DNA of 64,000 nucleotides from Bactrocera neohumeralis (lineage: Eukaryota; Arthropoda; Insecta; Diptera; Tephritidae): positions 30,686,089-30,750,088 of the forward strand of contig NC_065922.1 in the NCBI RefSeq assembly GCF_024586455.1. The letters run 5' to 3'. The notes under the pieces were generated by a model. That model was not told the origin of the DNA. It did no database searches and was given only the letters and a program-made list of their open reading frames with translations. Position 1 is the stretch's first letter. Each line of letters starts with the position of its first letter. Positions 33,650 to 45,283 of the stretch are shown here, piece by piece. Position numbers and translations under genes: made by a program.

Positions 33650-34081
33650 TGGATTTTGAGCAGAGTTGATTTGGCCATGTCCATCTGTCTGTCTGTCCGT
33701 CCGTCTGTCTGACTGTATATATACGAACTAGTCCCTCAGTTTTTAAGATATCGCTTGGAAATTTTGCAAACGACATTTTCTCTTCAAGCAGCTGCTTATT
33801 TGTCGGAACTGCCGATATCGGACCACTATAACATATAGCTGCCATACAAACTGAACGATCGGAAACAAGTTCTTGTATGGAAAACTTTCGCATTTGACGT
33901 GATATCTTCACGAAATTTGACATAGATTACTGCTTAAGGTCATAACATAATGCCCGTAAAAATTGTTCAGATCGGATTACTATAGCATATAGATTCCGTA
34001 CAAACTGAACACATAGTTACTAAAAGAAATGCACCTGTGAATGGTATATTAGCTTCGGTGCAGCCGATGTTAACGTTTTTT
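33650..34081 (-). repeat. Dispersed repeat B (mini-me-like), truncated inverted copy
   Basis: Reverse-complemented, it starts AAAAACGTTAACATCGGCTG then CACCGAAGCTAATATACCATTC. It contains the ACTTGTTTCCGATCGTTCAG and TATGGCAGCTATATGTTATA blocks, ending after a (GACGGACAGAC)n run and GGACATGGCCAAATCAAC. It lacks the ACTTTATAGGGTC core and right end found in the copy at 57959-58588. Confidence 0.8.
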
Positions 34082-35317
34082 CTTGTTTTAATTTCTCTAC
34101 ACTCTTACTCTTTTCTTTTTTGAGTTATGCAATTTACGTTGTAAAGATCCATTGTAGAGCCTACACTAGCGCTAAAGGTGACGCAGTTGTCCATTAATGC
34201 GTCCTTTTCTGATGGCGAAGAATGTAAATAGGTATTACTTCCGTTTAACAAAACGGAAGAGACACTTTTCGCATTTCTCTTTTTTTGCTTTTGTGTTTGC
34301 TTTCATTTTATTACACACATCTATTATTTGCTTCACCAACCGGCGCATACACACACGTGCACTGAAATTATTTTATCGGCTTTTCCTCGAAATGTCGCTG
34401 CCTCGGTCCCAACGGATGTGGCGCCCCAAACAGCCGTGTGCGTGCTTGTGTCAGGAATTTTTTGGAAGGACATGAATTTTGGATTCTCCACGCTGTGTAT
34501 TTTTTGGCACTGTACGTATGGATGTAGTGGTATGTTCACGCATTTGTTTGTTGATCGAGCAAACATCATAGTCACTTATGCTTGGCAAAGCGGAAGAGTG
34601 ACAATATTTCTTGGCATTTCTGCTTTAAAATGACAGCGTGCAAATATGCGCGAACACGCTAAAAAATGGTGAAATATGCGTTTGTTGTTTTTACTTACCC
34701 ACACCAATGTAATCTACTTTAATTTTTTACGCTTCGCTTTGCGCGTATTTGCCATTTTGTCCATATGCCAGTTGCTCATAAAGCCGTTATGCGTGCTGTG
34801 GAAATCCGCGCTAAGCAAATATTGCAGCAAAGCTTATGGGAGCATTCGTGTGGGCCTCTATGTGTGTATGTTCAAAGCAGTCCAAATTCAAACAAGCATA
34901 TCAGTATTGTACATATGGTTATGTAAACATGTCTATTTATGCTCTCCATTCCATAACTGGTTTCGTTAGGGCACAGAAATGCGTCCCAAAGGCGCTGGAA
35001 GTTGTGAAATCCTTGTTTTAACGTGAAAGCGGCAGCTGTTCTATGGATTTTGCTCATTCGCTTTCACGTCAAATGTCAGCGCTCACTTGCCAAAGCCATA
35101 TTAAGTTACCTTGAAATTGCGTATAAATAACGTTGACGTTTTCTTAGTCAAAATCAATATATATCCTCTGAGGCAATGTTATTTGACTTTTGGTATTTTC
35201 GGTATCCTCTGAGGCAAATTTATTTGATTTTTGATATTTTCGTGCTTAAAGCCATCAGCTTTCTTTAAACCCCTTTTTCTTTACAGAAACTGTTAGATAC
35301 GGGCTGTAAAGATTATA
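34082..35317. other. Unannotated DNA
   Basis: Slightly GC-richer than average, rich in TG/CA. Open frames on both strands up to 101 codons overlap each other and lack motifs; I do not support them. It may be conserved non-coding sequence. Confidence 0.4.
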
Positions 35318-36496
35318 CAGGGGCGGATCCAGAAATAATTTTTGGGAGCGAAACAAACATTTACTTGAAAAATGAAGATTATTATATTAAATATAGTAGT
35401 CTTCATACAGTTTAATATCATGCTGAAAAAATTTTAAATCGACCTTCTAATATAAAATGTTACTAAATTGTATAAAACACATTATAAATCGTAGACGTGC
35501 GGGTGACATACTTTATTGCAATATATAATACTGATAGTGTTAGTGTATTGAATAGAAGAATTTCACAAAGCAAAACAATATGGGCCAAGTTTTGAGAATA
35601 TTTCGAGATTTTCTTCTGAAATGACTTCAATGATGCACACGCAACGCCAGGCCGATCAATCTTTTGAAGCATGTTCGTTCTCTGCCATGTTTTCATGCGG
35701 CGAGGTATCGAAAAAGAGCGTTCAGAGCTTGAATTCGTCACGTTTGCAGAATAAGCTAAGAAAACTATGAATTATGGGGTGTAGGTCTAAATTGCAGTTC
35801 TCCAACGTTTCCAATCAGTAGTCGGTAATTTGTTGTCTTTTGACGTATGCTTCTGTCCCAATGGCACTACCAGTGCTCAAGTTCACCTTTTAGCTTCATC
35901 GAACGCATGATGTTGGCATTATCCAAAAATCCTTTGGAGCTATCAAGCAGTCAATAGTGTTTTCCATTTTTTTGTATTCTTTGCAAGTTATCACGCAGAA
36001 GTTTTCGCTTCTTAATTGCAGATTCTTGGGTTTTCTTTGATCGAAAATGTTCCTCAACTCTTTGTCTTTGATTTCGGAGCGTAACAAGTAGCGTATCTAT
36101 CATATTTGCTGCCTTTGAAAGATCGATGGGTTCTTTCTGAAGAATCACGCTGAGTGAATGAGTTAAAGATAGAATATCACATAGGGAAAAAATTCCAATT
36201 TTAAATTCAAATTTGCACACGGCAGCGATGAGTATCGTTACTTTTCCCGGTGTTTCCTTATTTTTCCAGTTATTAATTTTTCTATGTCGGAAAACTTGGA
36301 GGATAAACCATAGATAATGTATATTATCAACCAAACATATCACAGATATAACTTCAGTGGTATCTTAGCACTATTTATTGTATTCAAAAATGAAGACAGT
36401 CTTTTATTTGATTTCTGAAATAAAATGTTAAATTTCTGCATTCAATCTCCCCCATTAATAAATTTTCCTCATTTCCCCTTTCTGAATCCGCCACTG
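35318..36496 (-). mobile_element. hAT transposon, internally deleted and decayed
   Basis: Inverted ends: left CAGGGGCGGATCCAGAAATA; right, reverse-complemented, CAGTGGCGGATTCAGAAAGG. The minus strand codes for two transposase pieces. One (about 36200-35960) reads C-D-I-L-S-L-T-H-S-L-S-V-I-L-Q-K-E-P-I-D, then MIDTLLVTLRNQR, a signature of the central region of ZMYM/DUF4371-type hAT proteins. The other (about 35740-35670) reads N-S-S-S-E-R-S-F-S-I-P-R-R-M-K-T-W, the C-terminal hAT dimerisation motif. The N-terminal half and most of the catalytic domain are gone. Flanking octamers (AGATTATA left, GCTTCAGT right) do not match, so the duplication is lost or an edge is wrong. Confidence 0.8.
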
Positions 36497-36848
36497 GCTT
36501 CAGTATATCTGAAGTTAACATTTCTTCTTGCTTATTGTTACATTATTACGCCAGAAGTATTAATAGAAAGCCCCATTATATTTATATATATCAAGATTAC
36601 TCTGAACAAAAACAATTGTTAGGTAAATTGTAACTCTACAATCACTTTATCTCTGTCGTCAATTTTTTTATTAAATAAGTCATTAATGAAAATGTTAATG
36701 AAAACACATATCAATCAAATTTCAAACGAAATTCATCGAAGTGATAAACACATGCATGTTTATGGTATGCACGACACGGTGCTATAAAAACAAATACAAA
36801 ATAATATACTATACGATATTAGTCAAAAGCAGGAAATGAAAATCTCAA
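36497..36848. other. Spacer, nothing recognised
   Basis: AT-rich sequence between the hAT remnant and the TA-flanked MITE. Confidence 0.4.
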
Positions 36849-36850
36849 TA

Positions 36851-37282
36851 TGTGACCTGGTCTACGGAAAGGGGGCTTAGGTGTCAAAAAATCAATTTTC
36901 ACTTTTTAGTTGATTCGGATGGAAGATGAGATGCTTTTTCACGAGATAGAATCCAAAAAGTCATAACTTGTTTGAAAGTTCCCTAAAAATGTAGAGACAG
37001 AGAGACGAATTAAAAGAAGACAACAGCAGCTGCGCGGTATTAGAGTAAACGTCACTTCTTCAGTGTTACTTTTTTAAATGTTCCACACTAGCAACTTACA
37101 CGATGAACTATAATAATATTCCGACCAAAAACAACACTTACTGGACGTCCTTGAAGCCTCTGGAAAGGAGAACAATTAATGAGATAACGAGAAACTGACG
37201 AAACGAGTTGTTTATTTTTAACAGCTGTTTCCCAGAAAACTAGTTCTCGCACGTTAGCTCCCTTTTCGTAGACCAGGTCACA
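36851..37282. mobile_element. 432-bp MITE with long inverted termini and TA duplication
   Basis: The left end reads TGTGACCTGGTCTACGGAAA followed by GGGGGCTTA; the right end, reverse-complemented, reads TGTGACCTGGTCTACGAAAA followed by GGGAGCTAA. That gives about 28 near-matching bases. TA occurs directly outside both ends (36849-36850 and 37283-37284). The interior has no coding text. TA duplication points to Tc1/mariner/pogo-type mobilisation, but the terminus differs from all mariners in this window. Confidence 0.85.
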
Positions 37283-37284
37283 TA

Positions 37285-38394
37285 TGTAAAAAAACAGTTA
37301 AATGAAATAATAATCTACCATATTTCACTTATAAAAATTAAAATAATACGTTCGGGAAAATTAAAATATAGTCTACACCGTATGGAAATCAATGAGTGAT
37401 AGATTCATATTCGTTTTTATACTGGGATTTGTGTTATGTAATAATAAACCCGGTATTTTTATATATTTTTTATATACTCACACATCTTGTTATAGAGCAT
37501 AATTGGTTTGTTCATATTGAGTTGTCTATACTTACATATATGACGGGGTCATCCGCCCGTGAAAAGATAATTTGAGTAAAAATTAAGACATATTACTGAA
37601 ACTTGTTCTTTGGCCCCCCGAGCAGGCAGGGCGGAAATCGGTACTTTGCCAACGCCTTTAAGCTAAAACGCATAAAGTGCCATCAAAATTAAGACACAAA
37701 GATTTAACAAAAAATTTGGTACAAGGGATCACAGTAGTTAATCGATGAAAACCGCCTATTTTCATTCAACAACTTTTTAAATTCCATCTGGTTTTTTCAA
37801 TTTACAGTGTACAAATCAAAATAAACATTTTCACAAATAGTGCAATAAACATATTTCCTCTCCCAGCCAAAAATTACCTAATTCGGACTGTAATGACACA
37901 TACATACACGAAATATGTGGACCTCGGTTTTTACCGAGATTTAGTAGTGAAATTTTGGGTTAGTATTTTTGTGTTGAAACTATGTCCTTGTGGTGAAAAT
38001 GGAAAGAAATCGGGTCAACATTTTTCTCTGCCCCAATATACCGAACAAAAGTATTTTCGAATTTCCGGTTGACTATTTATGCCATTTATCGGTTAATTTT
38101 TAAGAAACCTTATTGAACTTCAGAAAAAATCTCTTTCTAATAGTGGTGTCTTCTCTTGCCTAAAATGTTTTAAATCATAGCATTAGCCCCCTTAGTCCCC
38201 ATATACCTAATATTCAGATTTTTAAACATGCCTTTTTCTCAATCGGTGAGTTTAAGTTTACATTTCGATAGATAAAAGATTTTACAAAAAATAACTATTT
38301 AATTGTGTTTACCAATTTCGCTTTGAAATTCATACTTCGCAACATTTTAAGGAGAGTTTAAAACGTCATAACTAAAAGAGTTTCTTCTTGCCCC
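37285..38394. other. Unannotated, probably old repeat-derived DNA
   Basis: Contains phrases found in repeat A (TTTGGTACAAGGGATCACAG near 37718, CCTCGGTTTTTACCGAG hairpin near 37922) and GC-richer islands (37600-37640), so much of it is likely decayed repeat. No gene seen. Confidence 0.4.
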
Positions 38395-39043
38395 ATATAG
38401 GGTTATCCCAAAAGTGATCTTTGACGAGTAAATCGAATCCGGATGTCTTCTTGTCCGTCCGTCCGTCAAAATTCCGTCCGGAAATATAGTAAAAATTGAG
38501 ATATCATGAAAACTTTATTCCTTTAAAAGGGTTATTTTTCGAAGATGGGCATAAGAATAATATTAGCGGCCCACTGTGACGCCCACAAAATTGCAGAAAC
38601 CGAAAACTTATCAATTGTCACTAACTTTAAGCTATAAATGAAGATATTAAACGTGAAATTTGGCACAAATTATATTTTTTGGAAAAGTGGTCAATAAAAG
38701 TTTTATATCTGAAATCACTATAGGTTAACTCGACTAACAAAAAACGTCACATTTAATAGTTCAAAAATGATTTTAACTTTTCCCACCTTCTACAAAGGTT
38801 ATAAAATCACTAAATACTATCGGTTACTGTTACAAAAAACGTCAGATATTTAAATTTTACGGATTGGCAAAAGGAAATCGCTCTTTTTTTAATTGTTTTT
38901 AAAAACCATATCATCAATTTCTATTTAATTTTAAAAAAAAAATATGTAAATGACTTATAATGAAATCTCGATTATCACTTTATCATGCGAGAGTATAAAA
39001 TGTTCGGTGACACCCGAACTTAGTCCTTCCTTACTTGTTTTTC
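38395..39043 (-). repeat. Dispersed repeat A, inverted copy
   Basis: Reverse-complemented it starts AACAAGTAAGGAAGGACTAA then GTTCGGGTGTCACCGAACAT. Its first about 110 bases, including ATGATAAAGTGATAATCGAG, are nearly identical to 31290-31360, so the two are one subfamily. It has a (GGAC)n block near 38455-38470 and lacks the right terminus. Confidence 0.8.
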
Positions 39044-40443
39044 ACAAATATTTGTCCGTTATTAGAAAGTAAAAATCTTTTCTGTTGCTTGTTTTGCTTT
39101 CATCTTTTTCAGATTTGCATAGATCCACTAAAGGCAGCAGAAATCTAAAATATAAACGCAATACGGTTTTATATACTTCTTTACTACAATAAAACGCGGG
39201 GATCTGTATAAAAACCTGCTTTTGTTTTCTGCAATTTCCCAAGCTTTACTATTCCGAAAAAATTATAATACTTTTCCCGCTCAATACAATATACAATAAG
39301 TTTAAGGTGCTGTCTGCAAGTTTTTTTTATTATTGCAATAATTTCATCCTCTGCAGCGAATTTCTGATAGCAGCTCATAAATCGCACAATATTTTGCGTT
39401 GAGCCTAAATATGGAGCAAATAAAGCGGCTGCGCTTAAAAACAATTTAGTCACTCGCTGGACATAAACAACGATTTAAGGAAAGGAGACTGCATGCTTGT
39501 TAAATTTTGTCTGGATTGAAATCTGGCCTGAATTTATTTGTACTAAAAATTAGAAAATATTTGTGTGATACGCCAAAGAAGTAAAGCTTAATATTTACAA
39601 CTTTATTAATTTAATTTTATTAAAGTTGGGACGATAGTGAAGTTTTCCATGCTGAAAAAAATATTTAAAAATTATTCATTTGTTTTTTGTATTTATTGAT
39701 AATAAACTGAATATATAGAATGAATTTCTAAAAAAGAAAGCTCTAATAAATATGAAAGAGTTGTGGCAAATTTTCTTATACATATTTCGTTTTCATAAAA
39801 TTAAATTAAATTTTTATCGTTCCATTAGTTCGTCCAGTTGCCTACAATTTCTCTTTTCTTGCCACTAAATTTTGGCACCCATTTTTACAGACAGCATTGC
39901 TTGTAATAATCTACTTTTAAATGCGCACTCAAAAATGACCGTCCTTTAAAGGACAATAAATCTGTTTTTCTTTGAAATTTATTGGCCATTAATGCTAAAG
40001 TCTTCCAGTTAGTTTATGTTCGAAGGAAATACTTAAAGGTGCATTAGTACAGATTCAGAGGAGTAATTTAAATTTTATTCCAGTTCTTTCATTTAAATCA
40101 CTCGCTTTGAATTTTAAACGGTGCTTAGCAAGCATAAGTTGCAGCTGTGTTAAGCTTGCCACTTTTCGTGGATAATAAATGTTAACGTCCCGCGTTTATT
40201 TAAATGTCGTTTCCAACACTCCAAGTTTGTCTAATTGCGTTTACACATTTACACTCGGACATAATTCGTGTTAAATAGGAAGCCATTACAGAAGTTAAAA
40301 ATAAAACTGTTCTATTTCGTTGTCACAATTAAGGGGGGACATAGGGTTAGGACAGCGTTTTCTCTATAATTTAGAAAATTTATATAATTTAGTGAAACTT
40401 TGAGAACATTTTAAACATATATTTAAGTATATACATATATACA
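39044..40443. other. Unannotated AT-rich DNA
   Basis: Minus-strand frames at 39042-39242 and 39184-39453 have no motif. Nothing else recognised. Confidence 0.4.
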
Positions 40444-41217
40444 TTAAAATCTTTGCTGAAATGCTTCGAAGGGGGACAATCAGACATTTTACATTGTGGG
40501 CGGCGATAATAACCTTGAACTCATTAACAGTGCGACTAGTGTTGGTCGAGGAGTGCTTAACCTCGTTATCAATAGCATCGAGTCTCTTTGTGATAAGACT
40601 GGTATGGGTGCCAGGCCACGGTGCAGTCAATTGTAAAGTTGGTGAGCTAGCAAGGAAAGGCACCTTAGAATCGCTAGAATGGGATGAGGTCGGCGCTCCC
40701 GTGTTCTCCTGTGTTTTACTATTATGTAGCTGAGCTTCGTGGAAGCTTGGCCAGCGCTGGGCCACCATAGGTACATGCGCTGTCGTAAAATCCTTTTGGC
40801 TCAAGATCGATCGCAAGAGACCTACTGATCTCTTTGCCCTCAGTAAGGCTGGCCTCTCTCTAGTTTTGGGGTTTTAACAGATCATTGCGCTATTGGCGTG
40901 TATGCTGTACGGCTGGGTATCTTACCAGACGACATCTGCAGAAGCTGGAAGGAAGAATATGAGGAAGAAACAACTTAACACTTCCTTCTTGACTATCTTC
41001 CGTTTGAGAAGTCAAGACTTAAGCACTGGGAAGCGTATACCTTCAGACATCGCAACGAATCGGCCTGGCGGGAACGGAAATTAAAAGCCTGTGGAAATTA
41101 GTATTGAGCACTAAGCATTTTGCTAATTTCTAAGTTCGAACACCAGAGTTCTTCTTTTCTATGGTTTCACATGCGATCTTTGATCAGCCATTAACCGAAC
41201 CTTATCTAACCTATGGC
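40444..41217 (+). pseudogene. Non-LTR retrotransposon RNase H and C-terminus remnant
   Basis: The plus strand carries IRLVWVPGHGAVNC, K-V-G-E-L-A-R-K-G-T-L-E near 40590-40670, the W-V-P-G-H-x-G-x-x-G-N-E-x-A-D-E-L-A-R-K-G signature of LINE RNase H with a small deletion. Downstream: R-K-R-P-T-D-L-F-A-L-S-K-A-G-L-S, a stop, A-V-R-L-G-I-L-P-D-D-I-C-R-S-W near 40910 and H/Q-H-F-L-L-D-Y-L-P-F near 40975, the C-terminal Cys/His tail. A TTATCTAACCTATGG tail ends it near 41217. RT and endonuclease are missing. Confidence 0.8.
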
Positions 41218-41580
41218 ATTTCATCTGATCCTGAGATTATTCGTCTGAGATTATTGCCTTAGTTGCCACCTGGCTATCGACGCATTATATAAATTGATCT
41301 TGTTTATCTTTTAACCTATGTTACTTGCTATCCCAGCCACTTTCCTGGCCGCAAAGACTTCTAGCTGGAAGATACTGCAGTATTCCGGAAGTTTGAAGGA
41401 TCACCTAATATTCAGCTTCGAGCAATAGATTTAGGTGCCCACTCAGTTAGCCATTTTTGCTCCGTCTGTGTAGATACCGTAAGTTCCGCTAGCGAGTCGC
41501 TTGCTCCCGCGCCATCCACTTTCTTCTCATGTGACGTGAAACCTTCTATCCCAAATAAAGCGTGAAGATATGGATTTAAA
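41218..41580 (-). pseudogene. Non-LTR retrotransposon RNase H remnant, opposite strand
   Basis: Similar in DNA to 29000-29310. Minus-strand reading gives T-D-G-A-K-M-A-N near 41460, I-Y-C-S-K-L-N-I, S-F-K-L-P-E-Y-C-S-I, F-Q-L-E-V-F-A-A-R-K-V-A near 41365 and K-I-N-K-I-N-L-Y-N-A-S near 41290, the strands and helix of a LINE RNase H domain. It faces the remnant at 40444-41217, so the two are separate insertions or a rearrangement. Confidence 0.7.
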
Positions 41581-41681
41581 TGTATCTATAATAGTAAAAT
41601 GTGAGTTGGCGTTCAATTTTATTAGTTTCCCTTGTTTCTACATATATATCGTCTCGAATAAAGTCATTCATTTATTTGATA

Positions 41682-43320
41682 CTAGCTGACCCCGCAGTCG
41701 TTGTCCTGCGTGAAATTATGTGTTTAGAAATGAAAAAGTTGAATTTATCATTTCAATTTTTTTCAATATATCGCAGCTTGATAAACAGCATTTTTTGGTT
41801 TCTGTTCCGGTGTATAGAAAAGATGGTTTTCCAACTCGTGAGCAGGCCACGTATATCTGGCCCAGTGAAAAACATACCTAGCATTTCCAAATGTATACCA
41901 TACACTATGCGACTATCCTTGTGTCTCAAATGCAATTTTCACTGGAAACTGAATACGTTTGAACTGAAATGGCAAATCGTTAGAACTATATATATATTAT
42001 ATATATATAACTGTATTCGATAGCTGCGTCTCAATCAGTCAGGTTCCATTACACAGTTTCAGCACCTGAAGATTGTGGAACATAATAACGGCAGATCCAA
42101 CTTTGAGACGCAAATGATGCGGTGGCATACCAAGCCTATTCAAAGAATTTAGAAATTCCACGATCGATAAATTTGTATGAGTGCAAGTCTCCTGGAATTT
42201 GACTTTGAATCTTCCAGTTTAAGTCAACAACATCGGTATTTTTGGCAGCTAACATTGCGCGTGCACTTAAGGAATTGTAGTTACGATAATTTGTCCAATG
42301 TCCGAATATTCGTGATGAGTTCATCTTTGGTGAATTGGCGGGAGGATGGAATAATATCAAACAAAGTATCAACCGGAATTTAATTTCCAATTCATTATGA
42401 ATACAGATGTAAAATGTCTGGCAATGTCATTTTTGTTTGTATTCCATAATTGACGTGTAATTTGATGGCTGGCATCGCGAAAAGTGTGCGAACTTCATTC
42501 CAGTGATTATCATGTTCCAGCAATTGTAATTGTAATTGTATGTATAATATCAAGATATTTACGAATATTGAAAATTCACTGACGAAAGTTGAGAAAAAAC
42601 TGAAATGTTATTTTGTGCAAAATTTTCTGTCTGAGTATTCTCTTAAAATAGACTATGTGGTCATTCTCCAAATTAACTGCGAGACGCACAACAGTCGGAA
42701 AACTTTCATTGCACTTTATTGGAGTTCACGTATCGACCGTATCGTTCAAGATCAGTAACCGTAACACGTATTTTATCGATTACACCAAACTGCAATACGC
42801 AACATTGACATAACTTTTGAATGTGAATTAGACAACAGTGGCGAATATGGTACGATCCATATGTTGTCGACTTCGATGTGTTGTTAACTTCGATATTCAC
42901 GCCTCTAAATTGAATACTAAATGTTCTGCCATTGTCATCTGGTGAGCGACGCTGATACATTGGATATCTATCATTTCTAGTTTGTGTTTCCGAAAGAAAA
43001 GCACGTGGATAGTGTTTCGTACATTTATTGTCAGACATACAAACCGAAGTGGTATTGTGATGTCCGTAAGGTACATGAACCATATTGGTTTCGTATAATT
43101 CTGCTTCTATCTCTGGATCAGGAATTTCCGCTGAAATGATTTCATCAATTTGATCTGGTGTAACCACCATCCACCATTCAAAGAAGAATATGTGCGTGCG
43201 GGCCCTCTCTTTTGCAATCAACAGAGTAGCTAACAGCAACACATACGTTGCTTTAACGCTTCGCTTTTTAAAAGTTTCATCAACTTTATTGGGAATTCGG
43301 TCATGTGCCATGGGCTGTCA
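41682..43320 (-). mobile_element. Helitron with Rep/helicase fragments and a 3' terminus
   Basis: The minus-strand 3' end is CTAG (41685-41682) followed by T, preceded about 10 bases upstream by a CGCAG/CTGCG hairpin, the hallmark Helitron end. Protein pieces, right to left: the helitron-like N-terminal domain T-P-D-Q-I-D-E-I-I-S-A-E-I-P-D-P near 43160, then CTKHYPRAFLSETQT, Y-P-M-Y-Q-R-R-S-P-D-D near 42960 and NIEVNN. After a gap come PIF1-helicase pieces LSARAMLAAKNTDVVDLN (about 42270), L-G-M-P-P-H-H-L-R-L-K-V-G-S-A-V-I near 42120, and Y-T-P-E-Q-K-P-K-N-A-V-Y-Q-A-A near 41780. The Rep HUH/two-Tyr region and helicase motifs I-III are missing or unrecognisable. The 5' TC end was not located. 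Confidence 0.85.
42706..43311 (-). pseudogene. Helitron-like N-terminal domain fragment
   Basis: A 201-codon open stretch. Residues about 47-150 match the conserved segment before the Rep core of Helitron proteins (EWWMVVTPDQIDEII, GHHNTTSVCMSDNKCTKHY, RRSPDDNGRTFSI). The start near 43311 is preceded by decayed text, and the end (after IEVNNTSKSTTYGSY) is frame-shifted out of homology. It is a piece of a dead transposon protein, not a host gene. Confidence 0.75.
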
Positions 43321-44436
43321 ATATCATATCTTCGTGGCATCGTAGATCTGTAAGTGAGCACTTAAACACACATAACGTTTTCAGCAATAACATTCGACAA
43401 ATTTGACAATTGAAAAACAAAAGGAAAAAAGTTGAAAAAAAAACTTTTTGTAGGAAAAAAAGTTATTTTTTTGGAATTGTCCAACTTTCCGACTTTTCCT
43501 CACGAAAAGCATACGGTTTTTTTAAGCTTTCTCCCAAGCGAAAAATTTCATCAAGATTGGTTAAGCTGTTCTCGAGCATAAAAACCATCGTTTGTATGGG
43601 TTTTCCGGCAATTATTCTTTTTGAGCCATCAACGAACATTTTAAAAGAATTGGCAAAATTGGTCCAGGCGTTTTTGAGTATGTATATATATTTAAAATCA
43701 TATGTTCGTTTTTATTTTTTTTAAATATTTTAAAAAATTTATTTTCTTCATAATTTTTTTTTTCGGAAAATTTTCCAGAATTTTCTTACGTATTCTCCTT
43801 GTTTGGGCGGAGACCTGTCCGGTCCAGGCGTTCTCCAGTTATAAGCGTAGTAACTAACGTCACTTTCTTTTATATATATGTATGTAGATAATCACATGTT
43901 GTTATAAAATCCAACATTTGCAATCTATATACATATCTTTATAATAGAACAGCTTCAACTGAAATAAACTAGGAAGTTACAATTCTAACATGAACCAGTT
44001 TTTCGAATTTCACCTAAACACTCTTAAGTACATGCTAAAGTTGTTCCCACTTGGGTATGTCCATTTCTGCTAACGGGTGTGTTGGGGCGCATACGTAACT
44101 TATATCTGCTTACCTACGAGAGTATTATTAAAATTCATATAAAATAAATATATACAATGCTTATATTTATTACAAATGTCACGCAGCGTAGCATAGTGAC
44201 AAATCTTCGCCGATAACGAATTGCCAAAACGTGCTTAAAAAGTAGCGCACTGAGGGGATAATAAAACAATTGCAATGCTCATATGCAGTTTATGCTGCAA
44301 TTTATGTTCACGACGTGTGCAATCTGCTTGTCTGCAAACTGTAGCAAGGCAATTTCTTCGAGCTTTGTGTGTATTCACCAACTTTAAATGCCATAACTCT
44401 ACACAACTTTATGACATTGAAAATACGATTTGTTAA
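43321..44436. other. Unannotated, partly repeat-like DNA
   Basis: At 43420-43860 there is a homopolymer-rich segment with the word GGTCCAGGCGTT twice (43664 and 43821), once followed by CTCCAGTTATAAGC. This resembles the edge of an unidentified dispersed repeat and may include the 5' side of the Helitron. The rest is AT-rich with no gene. Confidence 0.4.
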
Positions 44437-45283
44437 TACAAGGTGCTTTCCAAAGTAAACGGGACTTTGTGAATCTAGCGCCCCCTGGTGCCGCCATCTA
44501 TATGTCGACTGAAGCTTTAGAATCTGCTATCCTTATGGATTGTCCAGTGTGAATTTTATGACATTTTATTCTTTTGAAGTGAAGTTATTATGTTTTAAGT
44601 GTCAGTATGTTTGTGTGATCGGTGCAAAAATGAGCTTCGAACAAAAAGCCAACATTAAATTTTTTTTTTAAATTGGTAAAACTTTTATCGAAACGTTTCA
44701 ATTGATGAAACCAGTTTATGGCGATGATTGCCTATCCCGTAGCAAAGTGCACGAGTGGTTTCAACGTTTTCAAAGTGGTCGTGAGGACATAAATGCCGAT
44801 CAACATGTTGGCCAATCAAAATCCGTGATCACCGGAAATTCCATCGAAACTGTGCGTAAGTGAATTCATCAAAAATCAGCCGAAATCATCATTGAAATTC
44901 ATGGAAATGGAATTGAACATCATTTGGGCTAACGAAAGGTGTTCGCACGGTTTGTTCCAAAAACTGAGCTAAATCCAAATTGAATCACTTTTAACCGTAA
45001 ACACGGGTATGGCACCGTGCGACTTCTTCCTTTTCGGAAAAATGCATTTGCATGAAAGGAAAGCGTTATGCGGACGTAGAGGCCATTCAAAAGGCTTGCA
45101 CCGGCATACTGGCGGTCATACCGGCCAACGAGCTAAAACACTCGTTCGACATGCTTTTGGACTGTGCAAAAAGCTGTATTGAAGCAGAAGGAGACTATAT
45201 TGAATAAAATAAATTGATTTTGCCGAAAAAGCCATTTGTTCTGATTTTTTTTAAGTCCTATTTACTTTGGAACACATCTTGTA
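44437..45283 (+). mobile_element. mariner family 1, internally deleted copy
   Basis: TA at 44437-44438 and 45282-45283 bound inverted ends (left TACAAGGTGCTTTCCAAAGT, right reverse complement TACAAGATGTGTTCCAAAGT). The transposase begins MSFEQKANIKF (ATG 44630), is shifted at a T10 run near 44660, continues through SRSKVHEWFQRFQSGREDIN-like text near 44740 and then jumps to N-T-G-M-A-P-x-D-F-F-L-F near 45000. It finishes RAKSCIEAEGDY-type text near 45190. The jump removes the first two catalytic Asp residues, with a different breakpoint from the copy at 13378-14229. Length 847 bp. Confidence 0.9.

Noticed and set aside
34197..34633. Opposing open frames of 80-101 codons
   Set aside because: Three overlapping frames on both strands with no motif; GC content alone explains them.
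41601..42023. 140-codon plus-strand frame
   Set aside because: It is antisense to Helitron helicase text ending at the CTAG terminus; no homology of its own.
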